In this document: positions 1 through 6,953 of the stretch, in pieces
Layout of the letters: each line of letters begins with the position of its first letter
How positions within the stretch are numbered: the first letter of the stretch is position 1
NCBI GenBank assembly: GCA_032122625.1
Contig: JAQBGG010000152.1
Coordinates: 1 to 22,962 of the forward strand
DNA length: 22,962 bases
From: CAXMST01 sp032122625
Lineage (GTDB): Bacteria; Actinomycetota; Thermoleophilia; Solirubrobacterales; 70-9
Direction: 5' to 3'
Program-made: the position numbers and the translations under genes
The notes under the pieces: generated by a model
Told to the model about the DNA's origin: nothing
Database searches by the model: none
The model's input: only the letters and a program-made list of their open reading frames with translations

Positions 1-305
1 CGGCGGCGCAGCTCGTCGAGGGCGGCGTTGCGGGCGATCCCGAACAGCCATGCCCGCCTGGAGCCCTTGCGGGCGTCGAAGCGGGAGCGTTTGCGGTAGG
101 CGCGCTCGAAGGCGAGCGCGGTCACATCCTCGGCCGCCGAGCGGTCGCGGAGCAGGCCGGCGACGTAGGCGAAGACGTCGTCGCGGCTGCTCCGGTAGAG
201 AGCTTCGAAGGCGGCGTCGACCGCCTCGCCCCGGCTGGGGGCCTGTGTCGCTGGCGCTGCAAGCGTCTGCTGCATGCCTCTACTACGGCGCCGGCGACGA
301 TCCAT
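1..305 (-). CDS. RNA polymerase ECF-type sigma factor, N-terminal part (cut by window edge)
   Basis: This is the N-terminal part of a sigma-70 family, extracytoplasmic-function sigma factor; the C-terminus lies beyond base 1. The visible part holds region 2: a helix with RSAAEDVTALAFERAYRKR, then AWLFGIARNAALDELRR, the core-binding and -10-recognition part of ECF sigmas. It would direct RNA polymerase to a small set of promoters; the regulon cannot be told from here. I choose the ATG at 303-305 because GATAAT sits 7 nt upstream of it, as in a leaderless promoter, while neither start has a convincing ribosome binding site. The in-frame ATG at 273-275 (MQQTLAAPA) is the alternative and would drop an arginine-rich ten-residue lead. 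No anti-sigma gene is visible in the window. Family is clear; the start is uncertain. Confidence 0.85.
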   Translation of the reverse strand, partial: MDRRRRRSRGMQQTLAAPATQAPSRGEAVDAAFEALYRSSRDDVFAYVAGLLRDRSAAEDVTALAFERAYRKRSRFDARKGSRRAWLFGIARNAALDELRR

Positions 306-340
306 CACAGCGATTATCGGCCGATTCGCTCGGCCACCAA
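306..340 (-). promoter_or_regulatory. Candidate leaderless promoter of the sigma gene, with a palindrome in its spacer
   Basis: Read on the minus strand, TTGGTG (335-340) is followed after 16 bp by GATAAT (313-318) and after 7 more by the ATG at 305. The spacer is almost filled by the inverted repeat GGCCGA-TTCGC-TCGGCC (319-335), which could be bound by a regulator between the -35 and -10 elements. The positions are seen in the sequence; promoter activity is inferred. Confidence 0.4.
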
Positions 341-363
341 AGGCGTGGCCGTCACCGCCCCGC

Positions 364-1215
364 TCAGGGGAGCTTCAGGCTGCGGGCGACGATCCGGTCC
401 CACAGCCGGTCCGGCAACAGGCGGGAAGCGAACTTCATGCCGATCGCGTCGCGGCCGACGGTGTAACGCGCCCGCGGCCGCCGCACCGTAAGTGCCTTGT
501 GAATCACCCGCGCAACCTCCTCCGGCGGAATCCCGCGGGCGCCGGTCGCGGCGCTGATCCGCTGGGTCTGATCAAGTGCCTCGCCATAGAGCCTCTCGGC
601 CTCGTCGCCCATCCGCGCCCTGGTCTCGTCGGCGATCGACTGGCCACTGTCCCAGATCTCGGTCGCGGCGCTGCCCGGCTCGATCGCGATCGTCTCGATC
701 CCCCAGGGGCGCAACTCGACGCGCAGGCAGTCACTGACCGCCTCGAGCGCGAACTTCGAGGCGACGTAGGGACCGAAGAACGGGGTCGCGACGAGGCCGC
801 CGATCGAGGTCACGTTGACGATCCGCCCGCGCGCCTTCCGGAGCTCGGGCAGCATCGCCTGGGTCACCGCCAGATGTCCGATCAGGTTGACCTCGAGCTG
901 GTGGCGGAGGTCGTCGAGAGCGACGAACTCGAGCGGCCCCGTGTAGGCGACGCCGGCGTTGTTGACCAGCCCGGCAAGCCCACCACCGGCCTGCTCGCTC
1001 ACGGTGGCCGCCGCCGCCTCGATCGAGGCGGCATCGGTTACGTCGATGATCACCGGCTCCAGTTCCCCGGTCGCGCTCGTCTGCAGCGCCTCGCCGTCCT
1101 CGGGCTTGCGGACGCCCGCCAGCACGGCGAAGCCGCAGCGCGCCAGCTCGAGCGCGGTTGCGCGCCCGATACCGGTCGAGGCGCCGGTGACGAGCGCCGT
1201 GCGGCGGCCGCTCAT
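364..1215 (-). CDS. Short-chain dehydrogenase/reductase (SDR), last gene of the biotin run
   Basis: A classical SDR of 283 residues, an NAD(P)(H)-dependent oxidoreductase. The cofactor motif TGASTGIG is at residues 10-17, NNAG at 85-88, the catalytic Ser near 137 and the YVASK motif (Tyr150, Lys154) at 150-154. The 283-residue length and the C-terminal segment after the catalytic motif fit the classical SDR group that acts on lipids, steroids or other hydrophobic substrates; the substrate cannot be read from the sequence. Its ATG overlaps the bioA stop codon in an ATGA, so translation is probably coupled to bioA and the gene belongs to the same transcript. A role in making or reducing the acyl precursor of biotin is possible but purely contextual. 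There is no signal peptide, so it should be cytoplasmic. Confidence 0.9.
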   Translation of the reverse strand: MSGRRTALVTGASTGIGRATALELARCGFAVLAGVRKPEDGEALQTSATGELEPVIIDVTDAASIEAAAATVSEQAGGGLAGLVNNAGVAYTGPLEFVALDDLRHQLEVNLIGHLAVTQAMLPELRKARGRIVNVTSIGGLVATPFFGPYVASKFALEAVSDCLRVELRPWGIETIAIEPGSAATEIWDSGQSIADETRARMGDEAERLYGEALDQTQRISAATGARGIPPEEVARVIHKALTVRRPRARYTVGRDAIGMKFASRLLPDRLWDRIVARSLKLP

Positions 1216-2564
1216 GCTGCTCTCGCCGCCGCCGGCGCTGCCCTCTCCTTCGCAGCCGCGAGTCGTGCGTGGCGTCCGTCGCCACCAAGCCCGGCGACGG
1301 CCGCGGAAATCGAAGCGGCGGTGATCTCGACCAAGCGCACGAGTTCGGATTTGCTGATCGCCAGCGGCGGCATCAGCACGATCGTTTCGCCCAGCGGGCG
1401 CACAATCGCCCCCCGGCGGCGGGCCTCCTCGGCCACCCGATGGCCAACCCGGTCGGCGGAGTCGCGCCGGCCGAGGTCGATCCCAACCATGAACCCGCGG
1501 CCGCGAACCTCGGCCACCTCGCTCATCGCCGCGATCGGCTCGAGGATGTCGTGCAGGAGCCTGATCTTCGGCTGCAGCCGCAACAGGGTGTGCTCGGCCT
1601 CGAAGACGTCGAGGCTGGCAATCGCAGCCGCGCAGGCGAGCGGGTTGCCGGTGAACGTATGACCGTGGAAGAAGGTCCGCAGATCGGCCGCCTCACCGAG
1701 GAAGCCCTCGTAGATGCGCTCGGTGGTGAGTGTCGCGGCGAGCGGCATGTAACCGTTGGTGAGGCCCTTGCCCAGGCAGAGGAGGTCGGGCGAGACGCGT
1801 TCCTGCTCGCAGGCGAACATCGTCCCGGTGCGGCCGAAGCCGGTCGCGACCTCGTCGCAGATCAGGAGCACATCGTGGGCGTCGCAAAGCTGACGAACCG
1901 CCCGCAGGTAGCCGGGCGGCTGGACGAGGATCCCGGCCGCCCCCTGGACGAGGGGCTCGACGATCACCGCCGCGATCTCCTCCCCGTGGAGGTCGAGGAC
2001 CGCGGCCAGCGCGGTGACATCCCCGGGTGGTACCTGGTGGCTGCCGAACAGCAGCGGGTCATAGGTCGAGTGGAAGAGATCGATCCCGCCGACGGAGACC
2101 GCGCCGACCGTGTCGCCGTGGTAGGCGTTGGTGAGATTGACGAAGCTCGTCCGTCGCATCTGCCGGCCGCCCCGCTGCTGCCAATACTGGAAAGCTATCT
2201 TCAGCGCGATTTCCACAGCGGTCGACCCTGAGTCCGAGTAGAACACCCGGCTCTGGCCGGGAGGGGCGAGATCGATCAGGCGGGCGGCCAGCTCGGCCCC
2301 GGGCGCATGCGTCAGACCGAGCATGGTCGAGTGGGCAACGCGGTCGAGCTGGTCACGCACCGCCTGATCGATGAGGGGGTGACGATGGCCATGGACGTTG
2401 CACCACAGCGACGAGACCCCGTCGATGTAGCGCCTCCCATCGACGTCGATCAGATCGGTGCCCTCGGCCGCTTCGATAACCAGGGGATCCTCCTCCTCCC
2501 AGCTTCGCTGCTGGGTGAAGGGGTGCCAGAGATATCGGTGGTCCAGTTCGCCTGTCTGCGACAT
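1212..2564 (-). CDS. bioA: Adenosylmethionine-8-amino-7-oxononanoate aminotransferase
   Basis: BioA converts 7-keto-8-aminopelargonate to 7,8-diaminopelargonate with S-adenosylmethionine as amino donor and PLP as cofactor. The protein opens with MSQTGELDHRYLWHPFTQ, typical of BioA; the conserved Asp lies in ICDEVATGFGRTG (Asp237) and the PLP lysine in LCLGKGLTNGY (Lys266). At 450 residues it is somewhat longer than the usual 420-430. I start at the ATG at 2562-2564; an in-frame extension to 2636 adds 24 residues without family likeness. A TAGGTT hexamer (2576-2581) ends 11 nt before this ATG and 5 nt before an in-frame GTG (2568-2570), so an internal promoter is possible. The gene follows bioD after about 90 nt and overlaps the dehydrogenase downstream by 4 nt. 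Confidence 0.96.
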   Translation of the reverse strand: MSQTGELDHRYLWHPFTQQRSWEEEDPLVIEAAEGTDLIDVDGRRYIDGVSSLWCNVHGHRHPLIDQAVRDQLDRVAHSTMLGLTHAPGAELAARLIDLAPPGQSRVFYSDSGSTAVEIALKIAFQYWQQRGGRQMRRTSFVNLTNAYHGDTVGAVSVGGIDLFHSTYDPLLFGSHQVPPGDVTALAAVLDLHGEEIAAVIVEPLVQGAAGILVQPPGYLRAVRQLCDAHDVLLICDEVATGFGRTGTMFACEQERVSPDLLCLGKGLTNGYMPLAATLTTERIYEGFLGEAADLRTFFHGHTFTGNPLACAAAIASLDVFEAEHTLLRLQPKIRLLHDILEPIAAMSEVAEVRGRGFMVGIDLGRRDSADRVGHRVAEEARRRGAIVRPLGETIVLMPPLAISKSELVRLVEITAASISAAVAGLGGDGRHARLAAAKERAAPAAARAA

Positions 2565-2654
2565 CGTCACGAATGAACCTAGGTGTGGGTCCGGCGGAGC
2601 CGGTCGATCACAATGCCGCATTTTGCGGGGCGACATCGCCAGTGGCCCATCGGC

Positions 2655-3311
2655 CTAGACGTCGAGTTGCGGCCAGCGTCCGACATCGCCGAGGGCGATT
2701 GCTTTCAGCACGTGGACCTCGACCCGGCCGATCGCCGCGATCGTCTCCCGGTTTGACTGCTCCATTGGCGACGGCTGAGCCGGCCAGGGAGTGAGAACGA
2801 CCGCCCGGACGGTGAGGCCGGAGGAGCGGATCGCCTCGAGCGTCAGCAGCGTGTGATTGATCGTGCCGAGGCCGGGTCGGGCGGCGACGACGATCGGCTG
2901 GCCGAGATCGCGGGCCAGATCCCGCACCAGGTATTCACGGTCGAGCGGCACGAGCAGGCCGCCGACCCCTTCGCAGACCAGCAGGTCCGCCCCCTCGCCG
3001 GCCGCCGCGGCCACCGCCCGCAGGTGCTCGGGCTGAATCCGCTCGCCCGCCAGCTCGGCGGCGAAGTGGGGGGAGACCGCGGGGCCGTACCGGTAGGGAG
3101 CGATCTGCTCGTCGCTCTGCTCCGATCCGGCGGCTCGCCGCAGCAGGGCGTGGTCGGGCTCGTCGCCCTGATCGAGCCCCGAGACCGCGGGCTTGAAGAC
3201 CTTCACCCGCTGGCCGGCGATCGACGCCGTGCGGGCGATCACCGCCGCGACGACTGTCTTTCCGACCTCGGTGCCGGTCCCGGTTACGAATAGCCCACGG
3301 GCGGGCTCCAC
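2655..3311 (-). CDS. bioD: ATP-dependent dethiobiotin synthetase
   Basis: BioD closes the ureido ring of dethiobiotin from 7,8-diaminopelargonate, CO2 and ATP. The protein has 218 residues, normal for the family. It opens with the P-loop FVTGTGTEVGKT (Lys18), followed by KVFKPAVSG with the conserved Lys-Pro pair (40-41), and further on CEGVGGLLVPL, where many homologues have an E-G-A-G-G version. The start is GTG at 3309-3311, fixed by the P-loop lying directly behind it; no strong ribosome binding site is seen. It begins 8 nt after the bioF stop codon, so it is co-transcribed and probably translationally linked to bioF. Confidence 0.96.
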   Translation of the reverse strand: MEPARGLFVTGTGTEVGKTVVAAVIARTASIAGQRVKVFKPAVSGLDQGDEPDHALLRRAAGSEQSDEQIAPYRYGPAVSPHFAAELAGERIQPEHLRAVAAAAGEGADLLVCEGVGGLLVPLDREYLVRDLARDLGQPIVVAARPGLGTINHTLLTLEAIRSSGLTVRAVVLTPWPAQPSPMEQSNRETIAAIGRVEVHVLKAIALGDVGRWPQLDV

Positions 3312-3319
3312 GACCGAAG

Positions 3320-4639
3320 TCAGGCGACTCGCCGGTCGGCGAGCGGTGCCTCGCCGGGGGCGGGCGCCGGAGCCCGATCCCCGTGCAGTCGGTAGATCCC
3401 GGGCTCACCCTCGGGCTCGGGGATCGCGATCGGCCCCTCGCCGACGGCGACGGCGCGGACCGCGCGGGCGATGATCGCAGCGGCGCGGCGCAGCTCCTCC
3501 GGCTCGTGGCTTGCCATCACCGTCAGTCGCAGCCTCGAACTGCCCTCGGCGACGGTCGGCGGCCGGATCGCCTGCGCGTAGACGCCCTCCGTCAGCGCCT
3601 GCTCGCAAACCGCCACGGCCCGCTCGGGGTCGCCGATCATCACCGGGATGATCTGGGTTCGCGAATCCCCGGGCCTCAGGCCCTCGTCCTCGAGTGCCTC
3701 CCGGAGGACCGTGGCGTTGCTCCGAAGGCGTGTTACACGCCCGGGCTCGGACTCGAGCAGGCCGAGCGCCGCCTGCGCGGCACAGACCACCGCCGGCGGC
3801 AGCCCGGTGGAAAAGATCAAGGGCCTCGCCGTGTTGATCAGCAGCTCTCGGAGCTCCTGGCTGACGGCGGCGTAGGCGCCGTAGCTGCCGAGCGCTTTAC
3901 CGAGAGTCCCCGTGATCACATCGACCTCCCCGGCGAGCCCGGCCGCAGCGACCACGCCGTGGCCCGCGGGGCCGTAGGTGCCGACGGCGTGCGCCTCGTC
4001 GACCATCAGGCGGGCGCCGTGCCTGCGGGCGAGCTCCGCCAACCACATCAGGGGCGCGACATCGCCGTCCATCGAGAAGATGCCGTCACTGACGATCAGC
4101 GCCGGCGGCGCGGCGCTGCGCTGGAGCGCCCAGGTGAGGTGCTCGAGGTCGCCGTGCCGGTAGACGAACTTGGCCGCTCCGGCGAGCCGGCAGCCGTCGA
4201 CGATGCTTGCGTGGTTGAGCTCGTCGGAATAGACGACCTGACCGCGCCGGGCCAAGGCGCCGACCACCCCGGTGTTGGCGAGGTAGCCGGAGCCGAACAG
4301 GAGAGCCTCCTCTTGCTCGTGGAAGTCGGCGAGGCGGCGCTCGAGGCTCTCATGAGCGGCCATGTTCCCCGAGACCAACCGCGAGGCTCCCGAGCCGGCC
4401 CCGTAATCGCGGTAGGCCTCGGCGCCGGCGAGCCGAACCAGCTCGTGCTCGGCCAGGCCCAGGTAGTTGTTGGAACAGAGCAGCAGCACCTCCGAGCCGT
4501 CGATCCGCACCCGCGGTCCCTGGGCGCCCTCGACCTTGCGCATCTGCCGGTAGAGGCCGCCATCGCGAAGCGCCTGAAGCTGCTCAGCGACCGTCGGCCG
4601 CTTCGCCTGCGCCCTTCGCCGGGAGCCCGATTCCGCCAT
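3320..4639 (-). CDS. bioF: 8-amino-7-oxononanoate synthase
   Basis: BioF condenses a pimeloyl thioester with L-alanine, losing CO2, to give 7-keto-8-aminopelargonate; it is a PLP enzyme of the alpha-oxoamine synthase family. Visible markers are LLCSNNYLGLA near the N-terminus, the cofactor-stacking His in LNHASIVDG, VDEAHAVGTYGP (Asp214, His217) and the PLP lysine in TGTLGKALGSYG (Lys248). The protein of 439 residues exceeds the usual 385-400, mostly through an extra C-terminal tail rich in Pro and Glu after about residue 395. I use the ATG at 4637-4639, which has AGGG seven bases upstream; a GTG directly before it is the alternative. It starts 13 nt downstream of the bioB stop. Confidence 0.96.
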   Translation of the reverse strand: MAESGSRRRAQAKRPTVAEQLQALRDGGLYRQMRKVEGAQGPRVRIDGSEVLLLCSNNYLGLAEHELVRLAGAEAYRDYGAGSGASRLVSGNMAAHESLERRLADFHEQEEALLFGSGYLANTGVVGALARRGQVVYSDELNHASIVDGCRLAGAAKFVYRHGDLEHLTWALQRSAAPPALIVSDGIFSMDGDVAPLMWLAELARRHGARLMVDEAHAVGTYGPAGHGVVAAAGLAGEVDVITGTLGKALGSYGAYAAVSQELRELLINTARPLIFSTGLPPAVVCAAQAALGLLESEPGRVTRLRSNATVLREALEDEGLRPGDSRTQIIPVMIGDPERAVAVCEQALTEGVYAQAIRPPTVAEGSSRLRLTVMASHEPEELRRAAAIIARAVRAVAVGEGPIAIPEPEGEPGIYRLHGDRAPAPAPGEAPLADRRVA

Positions 4640-4652
4640 CACGCCACCCTGG

Positions 4653-5792
4653 CTACGCGGCCTGCCGCCGTGCCGGTTTCGGGTAGGCGGGGGGCTTCGC
4701 CTTCTTCTTCACGACCCGGAGCTGGGTCGACGGGTCCCAGAAGCTGGCCTCCTGCTGGCTGTCGATCAACTCGTCAACGGGTGTCCGTGGCGGCTCACCT
4801 TCAAGCCAGCCGTCGCGATTGTCGGGGCGGGGGTTGGAGCCGTTGTCCGCTTGGCGGGCGACGTTCAGCCCATGCTCCTCGAACATCGCTCTGTCGTCGG
4901 CGGGCTCGGCGCCGAGCGTGGTCAGGAAGTTGCCCATCATCACGCCGTTGAGCCCGGCCCGGACGGCCAGCGGCTGCAGGTCCTCGAGGTTCTCGACCCG
5001 GCCGCCGCAGAGCCGGAAGAGCGCGTCGGGGATGATCAGCCGGAAGATCGCGACCCACTTGACGACGTCCCAGGGATCCATCAGCTCGCGGTTGCCGAAC
5101 TTGGTCCCGCTGCGCGGGTTGAGGAGGTTGATCGGGATCGAGGTCGGGTTGACCTCGGCCAACTCGAACGCCATCTCGACGCGTTGGGTGGGCGATTCGC
5201 CGAGGTTGAGAATGCCGCCGACGCAGGTTTCCAGCCCAGCCTCACGGACGGCCTCGATGGTCCGCACCCGGCCTTCGTAGCGGACGGTGGTCGTTACCTC
5301 GTCGTAATAGGAGCGGGCGGTCTCGACGTTGTGATGGACCCGCTGCACGCCGGCGTCAGCGAGCCGCTTGGCCCGGTCCGGGGAGATGTGGCCGATCGAG
5401 ACGCAACGCTTGAGGTTTGTCTTCTCGGCGACCAGCTTCGCGCCTTCGGCGATCTTCTCGAAGTCGCGCTTCGACAGCCCCTGGCCCTGGGTGACCATGC
5501 AGAAGCGGTGGGCCCCGGCGGCCTCAGCCGCCCGCGCATGCTCGAGGATCTGATCGGGCTCCATCATCGGATGCATCGGCGTATCGGCCTCGGCATAGCG
5601 CGACTGGGCGCAGAAGCCGCAGTCCTCTGCACAACCGCCCGATTTGGCGTTGACCAGCGAGCACATGTCGGTCGAGTCGCCGAAGCGCTCGGTCCGCACC
5701 TCCCAGGCGCGCTCGACCAGGTCACCGATTTCGTCGTGGTCGGTGAGCGCGCCCAATTCGAGCGCTTCGTCAAAGCTGATCAAGGGCGGCAT
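4653..5792 (-). CDS. bioB: Biotin synthase (radical SAM)
   Basis: BioB inserts sulfur into dethiobiotin to make biotin, using a radical SAM 4Fe-4S cluster and a sacrificial 2Fe-2S cluster. The cluster motif GGCAEDCGFCAQS (Cys54, Cys58, Cys61) is intact. MVTQGQG, VHHNVET and INLLNPRSGTKF follow in BioB order. The ATG at 5790-5792 is chosen because GGAGG lies eight bases upstream; longer in-frame reading to 5897 would add unrelated Pro/Arg-rich sequence. The 379-residue protein has a tail of about 60 residues beyond the barrel, ending in a Lys/Pro-rich stretch, longer than in E. coli BioB (346). It is the first bio gene of the run, 76 nt after the esterase. Confidence 0.97.
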   Translation of the reverse strand: MPPLISFDEALELGALTDHDEIGDLVERAWEVRTERFGDSTDMCSLVNAKSGGCAEDCGFCAQSRYAEADTPMHPMMEPDQILEHARAAEAAGAHRFCMVTQGQGLSKRDFEKIAEGAKLVAEKTNLKRCVSIGHISPDRAKRLADAGVQRVHHNVETARSYYDEVTTTVRYEGRVRTIEAVREAGLETCVGGILNLGESPTQRVEMAFELAEVNPTSIPINLLNPRSGTKFGNRELMDPWDVVKWVAIFRLIIPDALFRLCGGRVENLEDLQPLAVRAGLNGVMMGNFLTTLGAEPADDRAMFEEHGLNVARQADNGSNPRPDNRDGWLEGEPPRTPVDELIDSQQEASFWDPSTQLRVVKKKAKPPAYPKPARRQAA

Positions 5793-5849
5793 CGCCAATC
5801 CTCCGGATCTTCGGGTACCGGAAGAGGCTAGGAGCGAAGCCGGACGGTC

Positions 5850-5867
5850 CCGGCCTGGGGCGGCCGG
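5850..5867 (-). terminator. GC hairpin between esterase and bioB
   Basis: The inverted repeat CCGGCC-TGGGGC-GGCCGG begins 1-2 nt after the esterase stop codon (minus strand). It has no T-run, so it may only dampen read-through into bioB, or protect an mRNA end. This leaves open whether the esterase and biotin genes form one transcript. Confidence 0.3.
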
Positions 5868-5868
5868 C

Positions 5869-6840
5869 TCACTCGCCCTTCTTGGCGCCGGGCCCACTCT
5901 TGGCGCGGTCGCGGTCCACCTTGGCCTTGGTCTGCTCCTGCTGGCAGCGTTTCAGCGAGCGCGCGTAGAAATGCATGTAGCGGCGCCAGTTGGAGTTCCA
6001 GTAGGAGTCCTCGTGGCCGCCCTTGCCGATCACGATGTGGCCCTTTGCGCCGGAAGCGTCGAGCGCCTCCGCCAGCGCCTCGTCGGCCTCGCGGAACGGA
6101 TCTCCGTCGCCGACGTCGAGCCAGTAACGCGTACCACGCAGCGGGAAGGGCGGTGTACCGACCTCGGCGATCACGTCGTGGGCCTCGAAGTCGGCCTCAT
6201 CGTCGAAGGCGCCGGGCGCGGTGTCGGAGGCGCTCTCCCAGATCGCCGGCGAGTGGCCACCGACGGCACAGAAGCTCGCCGGTTCTCCGCTTCGCAGCTG
6301 GAAGGGTTCGCGGACGGCGATGTCGAACGCCCCGAATCCGCCCATCGAGATGCCGCCGATCGCGATCCGCTCGGGCTCGATCTCAAAGCGGTTGACCAGT
6401 TCGGGTACCAGCTCCTCCGATACATACGAGCCCCAGGCACCGTCGTCGGCGCGGTCATGCCAATAGGAGCCCTCGCCCCCACGGGGGAAGGCGACCACCG
6501 GCGCCCGGCCTCCCTGACGGGCGAGAGCCTCGAACATCTGCTGATCGAGGTAGCTGCTCTCATCCTCCCCCCGCCCGTGCAGGAAAACGAGCAGCGCCCG
6601 GCGCCCGTCGCGCGCTCCGGGCGGAACAACGACGCTCACCGGCAGCGTCTCACCGAGCAACTCGCTGTCGAGCTCGAAGTCGATCACCTTGGCCCCCGAG
6701 GTTGGCGAGAGGCCGGGCTGCGAGTCAAGCACCAGCTCCGTCATCGCGATCGAGCCGACGATCACCAGTGCAGCGGCCAGTACCCGCAGCGCCAGACCGG
6801 CGGCGGAGTGAGCGGGGGGGCCGTTCTGCCGCTTCTCCAT
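5869..6840 (-). CDS. Membrane-anchored or exported alpha/beta-hydrolase esterase (Esterase D / feruloyl-esterase type)
   Basis: A serine hydrolase of 323 residues. A single hydrophobic segment (about residues 14-36) looks like an uncleaved signal anchor or a signal peptide, putting the catalytic part outside the membrane. LLVFLHGRGEDESS (84-96) forms the oxyanion region, GGISMGG carries the nucleophile Ser165, LDVGDGD the probable acid Asp245 and GKGGHEDSYW the His276. The tail after 300 is rich in Lys and Asp. This matches the putative esterase (PF00756-like) family that cleaves acyl or feruloyl esters; the true substrate is unknown. It is upstream of bioB on the same strand, so a BioH-like role comes to mind, but the membrane anchor argues against it. 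The start at ATG 6838-6840 is supported by a promoter-like pair just upstream. Confidence 0.85.
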   Translation of the reverse strand: MEKRQNGPPAHSAAGLALRVLAAALVIVGSIAMTELVLDSQPGLSPTSGAKVIDFELDSELLGETLPVSVVVPPGARDGRRALLVFLHGRGEDESSYLDQQMFEALARQGGRAPVVAFPRGGEGSYWHDRADDGAWGSYVSEELVPELVNRFEIEPERIAIGGISMGGFGAFDIAVREPFQLRSGEPASFCAVGGHSPAIWESASDTAPGAFDDEADFEAHDVIAEVGTPPFPLRGTRYWLDVGDGDPFREADEALAEALDASGAKGHIVIGKGGHEDSYWNSNWRRYMHFYARSLKRCQQEQTKAKVDRDRAKSGPGAKKGE

Positions 6841-6847
6841 CCCCGAC

Positions 6848-6878
6848 AGGTTGTCAGCTGCGGCCCCGCGACCGTCAA
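6848..6878 (-). promoter_or_regulatory. Candidate promoter of the esterase (and perhaps the biotin run)
   Basis: On the minus strand TTGACG (6873-6878) is followed after 19 bp by CAACCT (6848-6853), and the ATG comes 7 nt later, suggesting a leaderless mRNA. The -35 element is good; the -10 departs from TANNNT in its first base and the spacer is long. Activity is inferred. Confidence 0.3.
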
Positions 6879-6928
6879 CTGCGCGAGTGCGTGCGCCGCG
6901 CCGGGCTGTGCGACCCGGACGCTGTAGC

Positions 6929-6953
6929 AAGTAGTAAGTTCTACTTCCTACTT
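6929..6953. promoter_or_regulatory. 25-bp palindrome at the start of the acyl-CoA carboxylase genes, candidate operator
   Basis: The arms AAGTAGTAAGT and ACTTCCTACTT are separated by TCT and pair at 10 of 11 positions. The site is AT-rich in a GC-rich setting and its last base is the first base of the TTG start codon of the carboxyltransferase gene. Length and symmetry suit a homodimeric repressor such as a TetR-family acyl-CoA sensor, and a bound protein here would block transcription start. A TANNNT hexamer (TAAGTT, 6935-6940) lies within it. No regulator gene is in the window. Confidence 0.55.

Noticed and set aside
319..335. The GGCCGA/TCGGCC hairpin as terminator of the dehydrogenase gene
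   Set aside because: It has no T-run and lies exactly between promoter elements of the sigma gene; a regulatory site is the better reading, though a double role is possible.
3383..4951. Long plus-strand frames opposite bioF and bioB, and a 519-codon minus-strand frame (6941-8500) opposite the carboxyltransferase gene
   Set aside because: Low-complexity shadow translations; the biotin and carboxylase genes explain the coding signal.
5793..5868. A BirA- or BioQ-type biotin operator upstream of bioB
   Set aside because: No TTGTNAACC-like half sites and no TGAAC-N3-GTTCA palindrome are present; only a GC hairpin and a ribosome binding site are seen.
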